From: Leucogyrophana mollusca
Taxonomy: Eukaryota > Basidiomycota > Agaricomycetes > Boletales
NCBI GenBank assembly: GCA_021014945.1
Contig: MU266522.1
Coordinates: forward strand, 12,377-50,500
DNA: 38,124 nucleotides
Direction of reading: 5' to 3'
Shown: piece by piece, positions 1 to 11,412 of the stretch
How positions within the stretch are numbered: position 1 is the first letter of the stretch
Layout: the number at the start of each line of letters is the position of its first letter
Made by a program: the position numbers and the translations under genes
The notes under the pieces: model-generated
Database searches by the model: none
What the model was told of the DNA's origin: nothing
Seen by the model: the letters and a program-made list of their open reading frames with translations, nothing else

Positions 1-1782
1 GAGCTGAATCGTGCAGCCCTGGCGTTGCGTTCGGAAGGGCCCACTCATTCCAGGTCCCTGAATAACCTCGCTGTCACCCTTTCCGCTCGATTCAAGTTAT
101 CCAGCGATATAGCCGATCTCGATGCCGCTTTTCAGTCCCACGAACTGGCCTCCAATCACGCAAACGGCGGTTCATGGGACCAAGTGAACTACTCACTGAA
201 CTGGATTGAAGCGGCAGAGAGATTTAATCATGTTTCTGCATTGAACGCCTACAGAGTATCCTTGGCCAATCTCGATCGCCACGTCATCACGAGGTCATCC
301 ATTGTATCGCGCCACGAACTCCTGAAAACCATCTCTTCCTCCTTAGCAGCCGATGCTGGGTCTTGCGCACTTCGTCGAAATTACCCCAGCACCGCAGTCG
401 AACTACTGGAGCAGGGAAGGGGACTAATATGGACACAGATGGCAAACCTCCATACCCCTCTGCAGCAGCTTGCCGATGCGAATGCACAAGGCAAAAAGCT
501 GGCAACAGATCTTCAGCGAATCAGCTCGGAGCTCGACAGGTCGTCCAGAAGGCTGCGGGATGACGAGAAGAGTGGTTCCCGTGACGAAGGAGTACGTCAT
601 CACCAACGCCTGGTCAAAAAATGGGACTCTGTAGTGTGCGAAGTACGACAGGTGGAGGGTTTCTCTCGGTTTCTGTTACCTCCGCTCTACTCCGATCTCC
701 AGCAGGCTGCCATTGAAGGTCCCGTCATTGTCATCAACGCTAGCCAATATTCCTGCGACGCACTCATTGTTCTCCACAATGATCCTCCACATCATGTGCC
801 CCTTCCAAAAAATCTGAAATATATTACCCAATTGGGGTCGCAGTTCACTCGCACACTGAGGATTCGTTCAAGATCTAGTGTTGCTGGGCACGAGAACGGC
901 ACGCGGGGTGACTTACTTTCTCTACTACGATTGCTTTGGCGCCACTTCGTGCATCCCATCGTGGATGCGCTAGGGAATAATCGGGTCCCAGTAGGTTCGC
1001 GGATCTGGTTGTGCCCCACGTCGACGTTCACATCACTGCCATTGCATGCTGCTGGTCCATACCGCGAGGGCGAGTTGGGTCTGTCCGATCTATACATCAC
1101 ATCGTATACCCCAACGTTGTCGGCCCTTATCAAGACGAGGAGGAACAACACCATAGCGTCAGTGATCACTCCAAAGCTCGCTGCAATCGGGCAAGCAATG
1201 CCCGATGGCGGAAATAATGCACAGGCACTCCCCGCGGTGAATGCGGAACTCGACCTCGTTCTATGCGGATTGCCATTGTCTGTGCCTTCCACACGTCTGG
1301 CCGATGCTGCCGCCACGAAACAAGCGGCACTGGACGCTCTCTCCAAGAACTCTTGGGTTCACCTTGCTTGCCACGGTAAACAAGACACAACTCAGCCCTT
1401 TAACTCGTCTTTTTCCATGCGTGACGAGCCACTCTCCCTTCTGGACATCATTCGCGCGGATATCTCTCACCCGGAGTTCGCGTTTCTCTCCGCCTGTCAC
1501 ACTGCGGTCGGGGATGCGACAACGCCGGACGAGGTGATCCATCTAGCTGCAGGGATGCAGTTTGCGGGGTTCAAGAGCGTGATCGGGACGATGTGGGGTG
1601 TCAGCGACGAGATCGCTCCCCACATGGTTTTGGCGTTCTACAAGGCGATGTTCGAGCACGGGATGGACTGCACGAAGGCGGCGGCGTCACTGAACAAAGT
1701 TGTACAGATGGTGGACGGGACGGTGGACGGGATAGTAGTCCCCCTCGAGCAGAGGGTCGTGTTCGTTCACATTGGAGCTTAA
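1..1782 (+). CDS. TPR-CHAT protein (caspase-like), 5' end beyond window
   Basis: The reading frame is already open at base 1, so the gene starts upstream; the first 40 or so residues are the last copy of a 45-residue TPR-type repeat (ELNRAALALR, then SLNNLAVTLSARF). After a helical linker comes a CHAT domain, the caspase-like peptidase fold. The His/Cys pair is visible: WVHLACHGK (His codon 1372-1374) and FAFLSACHTAVGD (Cys codon 1495-1497). The C-terminus VPLEQRVVFVHIGA matches that of the complete paralogue at 13243-17765. Relative to that paralogue it carries a small in-frame duplication near its end (VDGTVDG). No frameshift is seen in this part. Substrate and activity are unknown; proteolysis is inferred from the conserved dyad. 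Confidence is high for the family and low for the biological role. Confidence 0.9.
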   Translation, partial: ELNRAALALRSEGPTHSRSLNNLAVTLSARFKLSSDIADLDAAFQSHELASNHANGGSWDQVNYSLNWIEAAERFNHVSALNAYRVSLANLDRHVITRSSIVSRHELLKTISSSLAADAGSCALRRNYPSTAVELLEQGRGLIWTQMANLHTPLQQLADANAQGKKLATDLQRISSELDRSSRRLRDDEKSGSRDEGVRHHQRLVKKWDSVVCEVRQVEGFSRFLLPPLYSDLQQAAIEGPVIVINASQYSCDALIVLHNDPPHHVPLPKNLKYITQLGSQFTRTLRIRSRSSVAGHENGTRGDLLSLLRLLWRHFVHPIVDALGNNRVPVGSRIWLCPTSTFTSLPLHAAGPYREGELGLSDLYITSYTPTLSALIKTRRNNTIASVITPKLAAIGQAMPDGGNNAQALPAVNAELDLVLCGLPLSVPSTRLADAAATKQAALDALSKNSWVHLACHGKQDTTQPFNSSFSMRDEPLSLLDIIRADISHPEFAFLSACHTAVGDATTPDEVIHLAAGMQFAGFKSVIGTMWGVSDEIAPHMVLAFYKAMFEHGMDCTKAAASLNKVVQMVDGTVDGIVVPLEQRVVFVHIGA

Positions 1783-2298
1783 CGCCATTTGATGATTAAA
1801 GCTGCGTTCGATATTGATGGCAAGTTTCAATGCTCCTTACAGCTTTGACGTCCACTGATATCCTCCTCAGTTCGGACTGGATTCGACTTGTACTTTCGTC
1901 CATATTATTAGGACCGACGCCCTCATGATTATCGCAATGAATGTACCAATGTGCGGACTTGTATATATCTCCTGTCTTCTAGCGCCTAGCGCGCCACCAC
2001 CAACATAGACAGCGCTCTAGAACTACCCGCCTCGTTTGCGCTTGCCAACCAACCTCTCACACCACGGCCTGATGTGATGCTTGCGGCGTCAGCCAAGTGA
2101 CAGTGCGCGCATGGTCATTGACCAATCATGATGCGCAAATGCGACTTTTTCAGGCGATCGTATCGCACTCCTTATCTCCTTATGCATCTGGCACGGTTCT
2201 TTGAATCCATCTGACTGCCCAGGACCACCGAGTGCACCACTGATCCCATTCACCAGGGGCTCTGAGCTGCCACATCTGTATCCACCGAATGCTCGCCA
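1783..2298. other. 3' flank of the CHAT gene, no further gene seen
   Basis: The first 250 bases or so align by eye with the 3' flank of the second CHAT gene (GCTGCGTTCGA, CAATGCTCC, TTGGGACCGA-like blocks, then TGTATATAT and GGCGCC/TAGCGCC near 1960-1990). The duplication that made the two CHAT genes therefore included the downstream DNA. I see no coding potential here. Confidence 0.6.
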
Positions 2299-2306
2299 CA
2301 TATAGA
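2299..2306 (+). promoter_or_regulatory. TATA-like box upstream of the GST remnant
   Basis: ATATAGAG about 80 bases before the ATG at 2381, followed by a pyrimidine-rich stretch. It is in the right place for a core promoter of the GST fragment, suggesting that the promoter was retained after the coding region decayed. Confidence 0.4.
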
Positions 2307-2380
2307 GCCACCGGGCCATCGACGCAACACCGCAGCGCCTTGTCTTTCCCCGCGTGAACTCTCTTGAATACACTCTGAAC

Positions 2381-2750
2381 ATGATGTTGAACAAATACGG
2401 CCTCAGCCTCCCGACCTGCACAAGCCGTGTCGCCGTCGTCTGCAGGGAAAAGAATATCCCCTACAAGCTAATCTCTGTCGACCTCACCAAGGGCAGCAGA
2501 ACTGCCCTTCTTCACCACGCACCAGCCATTTGTACAAGTCATTCATCGTGCATCCCCCTCTACGACTTCTCCACTTCCAGTCTCTCGTTTTTTGGCTTGA
2601 GATAACATCAGAACACTCAGGACTACGGCGGTTCATCTTGTACGGATCGGGCGCTATCGGGCGCTACCTCGCGAAGAAGTACGCCGACCAGAGCACCCCC
2701 AACCTAATGGATTTGCACACGGATACCCATGTGGTTTGGCCTGGGGTATG
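2381..2750 (+). pseudogene. Glutathione S-transferase N-terminal fragment (broken)
   Basis: The ATG at 2381 opens a thioredoxin-fold GST N-terminal domain: YGLSLPTCTSRVAVV, then EKNIPYKLISVDLTKG, the usual first strand and helix of fungal GSTs. About base 2495-2510 the frame shifts; HQPFVQV (the HQPFGQVP segment) is then read in another frame. A possible intron follows (GTGCATCCCC to CAG near 2617), after which FILYGSGAIGRYLAKKYADQ is recognisable. The glutathione-contacting Glu-Ser of the family motif YESRAIGRYL reads Gly-Ser here. The sequence stops after TPNLM and the whole C-terminal helical domain is missing. It is a truncated, frameshifted relic, not a working transferase. Confidence 0.75.
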
Positions 2751-3539
2751 AGTATGTCCAGGATTCGAGTGAGGGTTCCCCTCCTCGGTGAGACTCTACC
2801 GAAGTGCGTTCAGCCCTCCATATAAAATACGCACTTGGGGTTCAACCCTCTGCATTATCACACGCTAAGTTCCTATGCACGTATAATACTATGCACAAGC
2901 CGCGAGACAAGAAATACGAGTCAAGTAGAATCGAGTTGAGTGGAGGTGAGTGGGGGATAAGGACGGGAATGGGGATATTGGCGAGTATTAGTGAGCGAGA
3001 GGTGCACGATCGACCAAGAAAGCTGAAATGTTGACAAAACTTGATAGCTGAGACAATCGAAGGGAAGTAGGAGCCGTAGACAGAAAGATATCGCATCATA
3101 AAATCCAACCAGCAACGTACCGAAAGAAAAAGAATAAAAGAACAGCGACAAACGACAAACGAAATTGAACGGAGGACTGCAAGGAATCATTATGTAGTGG
3201 AATAAATATAAAACAAAAACCGACCCTGTTTCCGCAAAACCAGACGCCTGCTTTCTTCTGCTGTCGAACACCCACCTTCCCCTTCTGTCAGACGCCTGCT
3301 ATGGGTGCTGTGGGCGCTTACTTGTCCATCGAGCCTGTGGTGAAGTCGCTTTTCCGTCAACCGCGATGCCGATCTCATTCGTCCTCACGCCGCCGACGTG
3401 ACTCTCCCCCCTATCACGGCGCACCCCACCAACGCACGACACAAACTACACAAAACCAAACCAATATCATTAGCACACGATCCCCAAACGACGAACCACA
3501 CCTCCAACTCACCAACATCAAACATACCGACGCCGACGC
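2751..3539. other. No gene recognised; 3' side of the bZIP relic
   Basis: A-rich and mixed sequence with short chance ORFs only. An 11-base direct repeat (AGACGCCTGCT) occurs near 3243 and 3291. A 171-codon plus-strand ORF that starts at 3301 runs antisense into the bZIP relic and is rejected as a gene. Confidence 0.5.
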
Positions 3540-5067
3540 CTACTTCTTCACTAATGTCAAGCTCCGCATGCTCTACTCCAGCAAGGCACACGCATCCGCC
3601 ACGATCTGCATCCCAGACGAGCTTGGGTTCGCGCTCGACATGGGATTCGCGTCGGAGACGAGAGTCGGCTTGGCGGTCACACCCACGACGGGCTTGACAT
3701 CCACCGCCGCTGGAACTACAGCGGGACGGGCTCGACATCGACAACCCGCACCGCCGCAGTCCCTTCCAAGGCCTTGCGCACCCTCTCCGACTCCCTCCTT
3801 CCCCATGTCCAATTGACGTCGAACCGGAACTACTGCCGCCAGCGTTTATCTCCGCGAAGGAGTCGAAGCCGCCTAGTGCGTTGTTAAAGGATTAGGCATC
3901 GTTGATGTTGGCCGCGGAAAGTCGTACTGGAGGGGAGTGAGAAGTTGGCGTTGGAATCTGAGGGATTGAGGACCGGGATGTTGCGCTCGACCATGCCCTT
4001 CTGGATCCACAGCTTAGGGCTGATATTCTCCTGCAACCCCTACTTCTCCCTCTCCCCCTGGTTCGCCAGCACTGGGTTGGTGCCGGGGACCCTCGAGATC
4101 GTCGAGCTCACACCGCCACCGCCAAGTACAGTCACCTTCCCTGCTGGGACCGCGAGGGGCGGGACGAGTATCGTGTACACGGGTGATGCCCGAGCCGAGG
4201 CCGCACAAAAACGGCGCGCGTGACCCAAGGCGCGAGGAGGTCTTTGTGGGGATTGTACGATGGTGCCTTCGTCGCCGCGCCAGTTGAATTTGACGTCGAG
4301 GAGGCAGTGGAGGACATGGCGGCAGAGACCTCGGGCAACGGCGCGGAGTCAAAAAGCGCCACGCCGCGGCCATGGAGACAGTGCTTGAGGTTGTCGATCT
4401 CCTCGCGGAGGGTGACGTTTCGGACTGGGACTGGGAGGAGCCGAGCTCGGTGCGCATGGCTGAGATGAGGTGGTCGCACTCGGCGACGTTACCTCCGAGG
4501 GTGGTGATGTATACTGGAGGGGTGAGAAAAGGGGGGTTAGCAATGCGGATGGGGTGAGAAGAGGAGTTTAACGGGGAGGAAGAAAAATATACGAGGGCGA
4601 CGAGGGAAAGGAGGGGGAAAAGAAAAAGATGAAGGTGACGACAAAAGATGAAGCGAAAAGCGAAATGAAGAGGGCGAGATGAACGAAACGATGTACCTTT
4701 TCGTCGCACCCTAAGATTCCTTGCGAATATTTTATTCTTAAGTTGCCTCTTCTCCTTACTGAACATCTCGTACTCCTCTGGACTGGGGGCGCCGATACTC
4801 CGGCTCGAGGATCCTCAGCGGTGGCTGCGTGAGTGGACTTTATCACGCTTGTGAACGGTGCCTTGCGGGAGCGTTTTGTGCGGGCGGGGGGACGGGTTCT
4901 GTTTCAGATTCAGATTCGAGATCATCGTCGTCTTCGTGCTCCTCTGTGTCATGAAAGTCGGAGAGGGCCTTGGACGTAGACGAGCTGGGGATCTATGGCG
5001 AATATCAGTTGTGCGGGGAGGTCGCAGAGGTGCTCATGGCGCCACCGCCGCTGAGAAATTCGTAGCT
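3540..5067 (-). pseudogene. bZIP transcription factor, decayed copy
   Basis: Read on the minus strand, pieces of a basidiomycete bZIP factor lie in order. They are: PAQLIFAIDPQLV (about 5015); an acidic linker; the basic region SKEKRQLKNKIFARNLRVRR (4766-4697); an intron (4696-4514); the zipper YITTLGGNVAECDHLISAMR and LREEIDNLK; NPHKDL; LQENISPKL (about 4030); GGFDSFAEINA (about 3850); VRKALEGTAAVRVVDVEP (about 3785); and a C-terminal SMRSLTLVKK ending at 3540. The bZIP signature N-x7-R is intact. The gene is broken: a one-base loss at about 4418-4420 in the zipper, several further frame changes, and a TAG just before SMRSLT. The stretch expected between the FDSFAEIN and VRKALEG blocks is much shorter than I recall for relatives. 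The order of conserved blocks makes the family call firm; calling it dead is inference from the breaks. Confidence 0.75.
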
Positions 5068-6129
5068 GTCACGGTTATGGGCGGGGGCATGGCCAGCACA
5101 GGTAGCGTGAGGGGCATCGCTACGAAGCCGACCGGGGAGCGCGGGGACGAGGAAGACGAGGCGGCGCCAGTAAAGACAGCGCCCCCGGAGGAGTGCGGAA
5201 AGGGAGACGGATATGTGCGGAGAGCATGCGGCGAGGGCGGACACGGGATTCTGCGTGGGGCTACTCGAGTCCTGTGTGTGTGAATCGGCAGGTGCGGAGG
5301 AGTCGGAGTGCCGGGGTGGACGAGCTCGTGGATCGCAGCCAGGATGGAGGTGCGCGTCTGGTGGAGGCTTGACGTGGGTCGCGGGTGGACTTGTCGTAGA
5401 TCTTAACGTGGGTCGCGGATAGACTGACGGCGGTTGCATAGAACCGGAATCGAATCATGCCAGAGATGTGGTGAATCATTAGGACGCACCGCTTCCGCCC
5501 GCCACCAACCCGATGGGCCACGTCTTGAGCAGCGCCTTGTCCCGCTTGATGAGCACCCGATTTCTCAGCTACCCGACGCCGGCGGAGGTGTTTTGTGGCG
5601 GCGCTGTGCCCGGTGTTGGGGAGGGTGGCGAGGGCTCCGCGCCGGGGTGGGTACTGCGTGGTCAGATATATGGGTCGATCACGGCGAGATGTGAGAAAAC
5701 GAGCAATATCAAACACGCATTCACTTTCGGGCACATCGGAGGGAAGTCTCTCTGTAAAGACCACTGAGACACCCTGGGTAGAATAACAGAGGCCCTTGGG
5801 CGTGTAGGGCAAAGCATGGTACTTACAGAAAGAGCGTCCTCGGGCACTGCCGAGCTCAGGCTTTCCTCGTCTTGGACTCTGTGGCCGCCCAACATGGAGC
5901 ACTGGGATAAGACTGGCGGGGGACCTGACAGCAAGACAGTCATTTCAACCCTTGTAAGATGGTCTTCGTGGTAGCGACCGGGAAGGCCATGCGCGTGGTA
6001 CGTTATCGAGCCCGCCACTAATCGCTTCGTTCGTTAGCCTTGCTCCTTCCACGAGCTTATCGTCTTCCTGACGCTTGCCTGCAGTTTCCGGCCCCGGCGT
6101 CGAGTGGAAGGGCCCCAATTTCTTGCTCA
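5068..6129. other. No gene recognised; may hold the eroded bZIP N-terminus
   Basis: GC-rich on both strands with several overlapping ORFs and no recognisable motif. The minus strand upstream of 5067 would be the N-terminal part of the bZIP relic but is Pro/Ser-rich and not alignable by eye. The last 200 bases are the 5' region of the DUF6535 gene. Confidence 0.4.
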
Positions 6130-9100
6130 ATGGCATCCGTCACGGAAGAAAGTTCCCCTGGAGCTAGCAACAACGCCGTTGGGGGCGATGCACCAGCGAC
6201 ATCAACAGCCTCGGAAGCTAAGTGCGAGACCTCTTACTTTCCAGTGTTATGTCTTTCGTTCTCATCATATCTGGCAGATCGTATCACCCTCCAGCTCAGA
6301 CAGTCGACCACTCTGCGGAACGTAATGACGATCCCACCAGAGGTGGTACTACACCAAATCCAGCCGCCCAGGACGTCCAGTACGATACTATCTTTTCTTG
6401 TCTCTATCCGGCTCACCGTTGCTTGTAGGTCACAGCTCTTGCAGAAAATACTCGGAACTCTCGAAGAGTCTAACGAAACTCTGAAAGACTCTACGCAAAC
6501 TTTGAAAGCGTCTACGATTGCCCAAGAGACCGGCACCGACAGTTTTTGGGCCACGTACAAACGGCAAGCGGAGGACTATGACTCGGAGTTTCTCGAGAAA
6601 TACAAGGACGACATGGACATCGTGCTGATTTTCGTCAGTACTTTAATTTGCATGACTCCTGTGAATAAGTTCCTGAAACCCCTTCAGTCCGGTCTCTTCT
6701 CTGCCGTCAGCACTACGTTCATCACGGCTTTGCAGTCCAGTCTCAGCCCCGACCCGACCGACACCACCAATGCCCTGCTCCGGCAACTGATACAAGCCAC
6801 CAACAGCAGCGCTTTTGCTGGCCAGTCGCTAGACCCTCCCACGTGGAACGGGCCGGGTACGACTGTGATCTGGACGCAGTCGTTCCTGTATGCCAGCCTG
6901 TGCGCGAGCCTTCTTGCTGCGTTGGGTGCAGTGCTAGGGAAACAATGGCTGGGCCATTACCGCCGTCGCGGAGGTGGAACGATCGAGGAGCGGGCCAAAC
7001 GTAGGCAAAAAAAGCTTAACGCGCCCAAGGCATGGCACTTCCACGCTGTGCTGGAAGTGCTTCCTGTTTTGCTGCAGATTTCACTGCTTTTGTTCGGGGT
7101 TGCCCTGTCCGCCTATGTTTGGACCGAGCAATCTACTATCGGTGCTGTCGTCATCGGGACCACTGCTTTTGGGATCCTGTTCTACATCTCAATAACGCTA
7201 GCATCCTTGATCTCGCCCATTTGCCCCTTCCAAACTCCGGTATCGAGCATCCTAGCAGTCATACTCTGGCTCGTGCTCCATTTCAAGGACAGTGTTGTCG
7301 CATATTTTCGCGGCCTGGACAGCAGGAATATAATGAGCTTCATCCTTCTCGTGCGTGGGTTTTTTGTAGATTGGGTAGAGGATGAGGTAGCTCCTCGGGC
7401 TAGCCGTCTGTGGCAGATGGTGTTATGTCGACCACAGGCTACATCTGATTCACCTGGTGACCCGGAATCCTCATTAGCATCATCGTCACCTCTGACGCCG
7501 GACCCATTGAAGCTACACGTTCCGTCTTTTCCTGATCACTCGCTGGGGGCTCTCGCAATTACATGGCTTCTCGCGACATCCACGGATCCGGATGTCATTG
7601 CAACCGCAGCCGGGATGGTGCCGGAAGTAGAGTGGCCGGTAGAGCTGGACGTGTCAGATATGTTCGTGCAGCTACGAGACACCTTCAAAGGATTTTTCGT
7701 GCCCGTGCCAAACGACTCCGATCAATGGAAACTTGCGCCGTTTGGACAGGAACGAGCCCTTGTTTTCGGGAAAGCTGTTGTACACCTATATTGCAACAGA
7801 TTCTACCCCTCATCCAGCGACTCTGACCCCCGCTACACGACTCTGAGCGATAAGGATGGGAATCGCGAGTTACGTGCGCTTTTCGCATGCCTGGAACATT
7901 ATGACACGAAGGGCTCAGCCTATTCATTTGTTTGCGCCATAGCACGGCTCTCTTTGTCCCTTGGCGAACGGAAGTATATCCATGACTCTCATGAGTGCAC
8001 CAGGTGGGTGCCCCCGGTTCCGGAATGCTGTCGTACATGGTTGCTGGGCCTATTCCCCCATCTGCTCGCACATCCACTGTGTCCTCCCATGTTGAAACTG
8101 ATGGCTGTGGCTGAAATCACACGATGGGTTACCTCTCCGTCCCCCCCTCAGCACATACTTGCCGACTGCATCCTGTCCGCCGCTATCCTAACAGGTGTGC
8201 GCATAGATCGGAAGGAGTTGGTGAAGGTCGATAAAAGGTTGGTTATTTGTTAGCCCGAACCATTCAATTAGTTCACCGTTCTCAGTTCAGCGATTGAGTT
8301 GCTATGTCGACAGCTCCAACAGCACCTACCGACAGTGCGCGACATGGCCAACGCAACCCTCGGTGTCTCGGCGTCAATTCTTCAAACATTGTCTTATGTC
8401 CTGGAAGCCGAGATACAGCCGCATGTTCCTGTGTGTAACACAGTGTGCCAGCGTGCTGCAGCGATACTGGGTCCGGCGGTCTGCGCTTCATTGGTGGCGA
8501 TGGTGCAGACAATCAGAGAGTCGAATTAGGCCGGGCGAGATCCACTCAGAATGGTCATATGGAGATATGCCCGAGCAACTCTGCATATAAGTGCTGTGAA
8601 TTCCTGGCTCAATGAAGGGGACATGTGGTGTCCACGATTCTATGCAGATCGGCAGAACTTAGGCGACTTTCACTGGGCGCTTGCCTTCTTGGACCATCAC
8701 TACGAAACACAGGACGAAATAGCAGTTGGCGATATGTTTGTCATGCTCTCCCAAGCCCGTGATATTTCCCGCTGGGCAAACGAACCCGCATTCGTTGGGG
8801 CGCTCATCATCGGCATGGGATCGGACAAACCCACTAGAGTCCGTCATGCCGCTCTGCGCACCGCCTGGGAAATCAGAGAGGCTTTGGGATCCCCGGACAA
8901 TGCCATATTGCCCATGTTATCCGCCTTCTCTGCCGCCCTTCGCTCTGCCGTTTTGACCAACGTGACCAACATATATTACGAGGAAGATACCACCAGTCGG
9001 GATTCCCCCGACAGGTTCTTCTACAAGGAGCGGGATTTTCATTACCTGCAAATCATATACGCGCTCGTCCGGAGCTCTGGCGGCATTTGGGACAGACATC

Positions 9101-9477
9101 TGCACGATGAACAGCATTTCGATCGATGCCTCTTCATCATCGAGCATTCATGTTGTGAGCCCGACGCAATGATGGCACTGTATCTCGCTGCGATAGTGGA
9201 GAACATTGAAGCCCGCGGTGCCGAGCACAGCTTCACGAACAAAGATGTCGAGCTGCTTATTCGTCATGCGTGGTGCATGATGGACGAAGTCACTCTCGAT
9301 CTAGAAGAACTCCTGGAGGCCCTCATAGCATTTACGTGGAGACATCGCGACGCCAGTGCCAGCTTAGTCTATGATATCAAGCCATATTTCCAGTGGGCAC
9401 TGCCACATCTTCAGCGGAAACGACCGCGTAGTCCAGTGATCAGCTCGCTGAACGAGTTCCTGGAATGGTTAGGATGA
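6130..9477 (+). CDS. DUF6535-type multi-pass membrane protein
   Basis: The start ATG at 6130 (MASVTEESSPG) was chosen because it gives a consistent spliced frame. Probable introns are 6222-6277, 6375-6435, 6634-6687 and 8238-8285. The region around FWATYKRQAEDYDSEFLEKY, then DIVLIF joined to SGLFSAVSTTF, is the hallmark of the Agaricomycete DUF6535 domain. It is followed by hydrophobic segments (FLYASLCASLLAALGAVLGK, VLPVLLQISLLLFGVALSAY, VVIGTTAFGILFYISITLAS) and a long soluble helical tail. An in-frame TAG at 8527-8529 interrupts the tail, but a 51-nt intron at 8479-8529 would remove it and give one 1025-residue protein. If the TAG is used the product is 726 residues and 8551-9477 is a cut-off tail. 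Function is unknown for the family. It lies between the two CHAT paralogues. Confidence 0.7.
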
Positions 9478-10500
9478 GGGGCTTGTGGAGGACATTGATA
9501 CACAGGACACTGTACGAATCGTCATTGCGAGTCTGCATGTTTTTTTCGTACAGCAGGAGTATAGATCTGGATGTAGCAGTACTTATTATTATACGGCGGT
9601 ATGCACTGAGGTGGAGATCTTGTCCCCGTGGTGCGAAGGGTTCTAGAGATCTAAGTGACGCCCACCAAACAGGTCCACCATTGCTCTCACCTACAATCAG
9701 CGCAAGTGTGGTTGCTCTTGTCGAAGACTCATTCGAGGGGAGCTCAGCCGGCATAACCACACATACGAGCAGTCCATTGCGCCGAGGAGCCTAGTCGTAC
9801 CATCAGAGTACCGTTAGAACAAGGGCAAAGCGTCTTCAGAACCCTTTCCCAAGCACCTCAGCCACCTCCCCTCGAATAACGTGCACCAACACCACCGGTA
9901 GATTCTGCGGCAACTGTAGTGAGAGTGCGTGAGGATAGAATCGAGTGATGGCCATTACGAATTAATACGGTTGATGTCGTCCGCAGCACTCAAGGACCGA
10001 CGATATCCGCACGAACGACGGCTGAGACGAGCCAGGACAAGAAACGAAGCTGGCGGCAGATAATACACGTCGATGTCATCCCGCCAAGAAACTGCAGAGG
10101 GTTGAGAGAGATCTGTGAAATTTGGGGCACACAGGACAGACGTACCCATACAGCCCACGCCTGCACGTTACTGTCCTCAAGAGAGGTGGCCGAATAGCAA
10201 TTCTTGGAGGTACGGGAACCTCTCTAAATCGAACGATTAGTCGAGCCTGAGGGATTAAGAGGAGACAGACCGAGCGCGGGATTGACACCGAAGCTCGAGA
10301 GTTCGGAGTGAAAGATTCCCTAGACGATGATCTTAGCATGGAGCACCAACGCCTGACATCCGTTCTCCTCACACAGCGCCGGCGCACAGGTCTGAGCAAT
10401 CTCAGCAGCGGCAACAGCACGCTCCCGAGGACCAGGGATCGGGACAGATGCGGCGCTGCGTGCTCGGAGTTCGGGCTTGAGTTCAAGGTTCAAAACGCGC
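9478..10500. other. No gene recognised
   Basis: Short ORFs on both strands (longest about 136 codons on the minus strand, 10076-10486, Arg/Leu/Ser-rich) without motifs or an intron pattern I can support. It contains the 3' flank of the DUF6535 gene. Confidence 0.5.
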
Positions 10501-10604
10501 GCTAGCGCCCAAAGTTGAAGCCTCTCGCTAGCGCCCGAAGTTAAAGGCTCCCGCTAGCGTTCAAAGTAAAGCCCCTTCCCAGCGTCAAAAGTTTGAAACA
10601 CTCC
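10501..10604. repeat. Degenerate 26-bp tandem repeat, about four copies
   Basis: Units begin at about 10501, 10527, 10553 and 10579. The core is GCTAGCGCCCAAAGTT followed by about 10 bases; the first three begin with the palindrome GCTAGC and the fourth is decayed. It lies just beyond the end of the P450 scar. Confidence 0.75.
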
Positions 10605-10697
10605 TCTCGGAACGTGCGACTTGTCTGGGGAGACAATCGCAGACAGCTGATTAGGTAGCTACATACAGAGTAGGGACGTATCCCACTGGTGACCCGG

Positions 10698-11412
10698 GAA
10701 GGTAACTACTTAACCTTCTTCCCACCGAAGCAAACTCTGACGATCATCTTTTCAAGCGCAGTACTCGTGGCCGCAATGAGGATCCTGCGATTGAACAGTC
10801 ATCGTTGTGAGTAAGACAAATGGAACCGGCTCAAACGAGGTATGTATATGATTGGCGCGTACGCTAAGACGGCCTTCATCTCCACCATCGCCATGGTCCT
10901 CTCGATGCATCCATGGGGCCCAGCGGAGAAGGACAGGAGCGAAAATGCCGGGTTGTACGTCTCAGGGAGACTGTACCATCGTTAGGGACGAAATCTGGAG
11001 TAAAGCGTCCCGTACGAGGAGACCAGAATCATCAGATGTCGACGTACCCCAGTGCTCCTTCCATGTGTTGAAGACGCGTATCTGGATTGAATACCACCGA
11101 TCAGGCGAAGAAGTGCAAACTGGAACAGTGAGCGCACAGGTATAAAAATCAAATTGCCCTCGGGGATAAACGTCCCGTCGATCTCCGTATCTTTGGCGGC
11201 CTTGTGGAGCGTCATGGGGATAAGCGGGAACGGACGCAGGCTCTCCATGCTCAGGATATACGCATCAGCAATGCTCGTATCCAATGTTAGTGAAAGACTG
11301 GGCTTGCACCTCTGGGTCGAGGAAAGGCGAGTCCTTGAGGCTGCGATAGTCGGGATGGGGGTTGTCAGCGACCAGCGCCGTAACTTCCTTGCGGAGTTTG
11401 TTTTGAGCTTAG
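10698..11412 (-). pseudogene. P450 3' fragment, inverted copy of the gene at 29.4-31.8 kb
   Basis: On the minus strand this matches exons and introns of the P450 at 29420-31836. It enters in the exon encoding LREEVTALVADNPRPDYRSL, runs through the ExxR exon (DAYILSMESLR) and reaches the heme-loop exon (SAGPHGCI). At the loop the copy reads GCATCGAGAGG instead of GCATCGGGAAG. Similarity is high even inside introns, so the duplication is recent. At about 10774 it jumps: the exon ending ATCCTCATTGCG joins directly to GCCACGAGTACTGCG, which in the other copy lies about 380 bases downstream in the 3' flank (31667 to 32044). The last exons are thus deleted. It lacks the N-terminal half and I-helix and cannot encode a P450. 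Confidence 0.85.

Noticed and set aside
3301..3816. 171-codon plus-strand ORF
   Set aside because: It runs antisense through the C-terminal part of the bZIP relic, whose conserved blocks explain the sequence better.
4014..4766. 250-codon minus-strand ORF taken as a single gene
   Set aside because: It reads through the 183-nt bZIP intron and leaves the correct frame at the zipper; only parts of it are real coding sequence.
10076..10486. 136-codon minus-strand ORF
   Set aside because: Arg/Leu/Ser-rich with no motif, no splice pattern and no conserved block.
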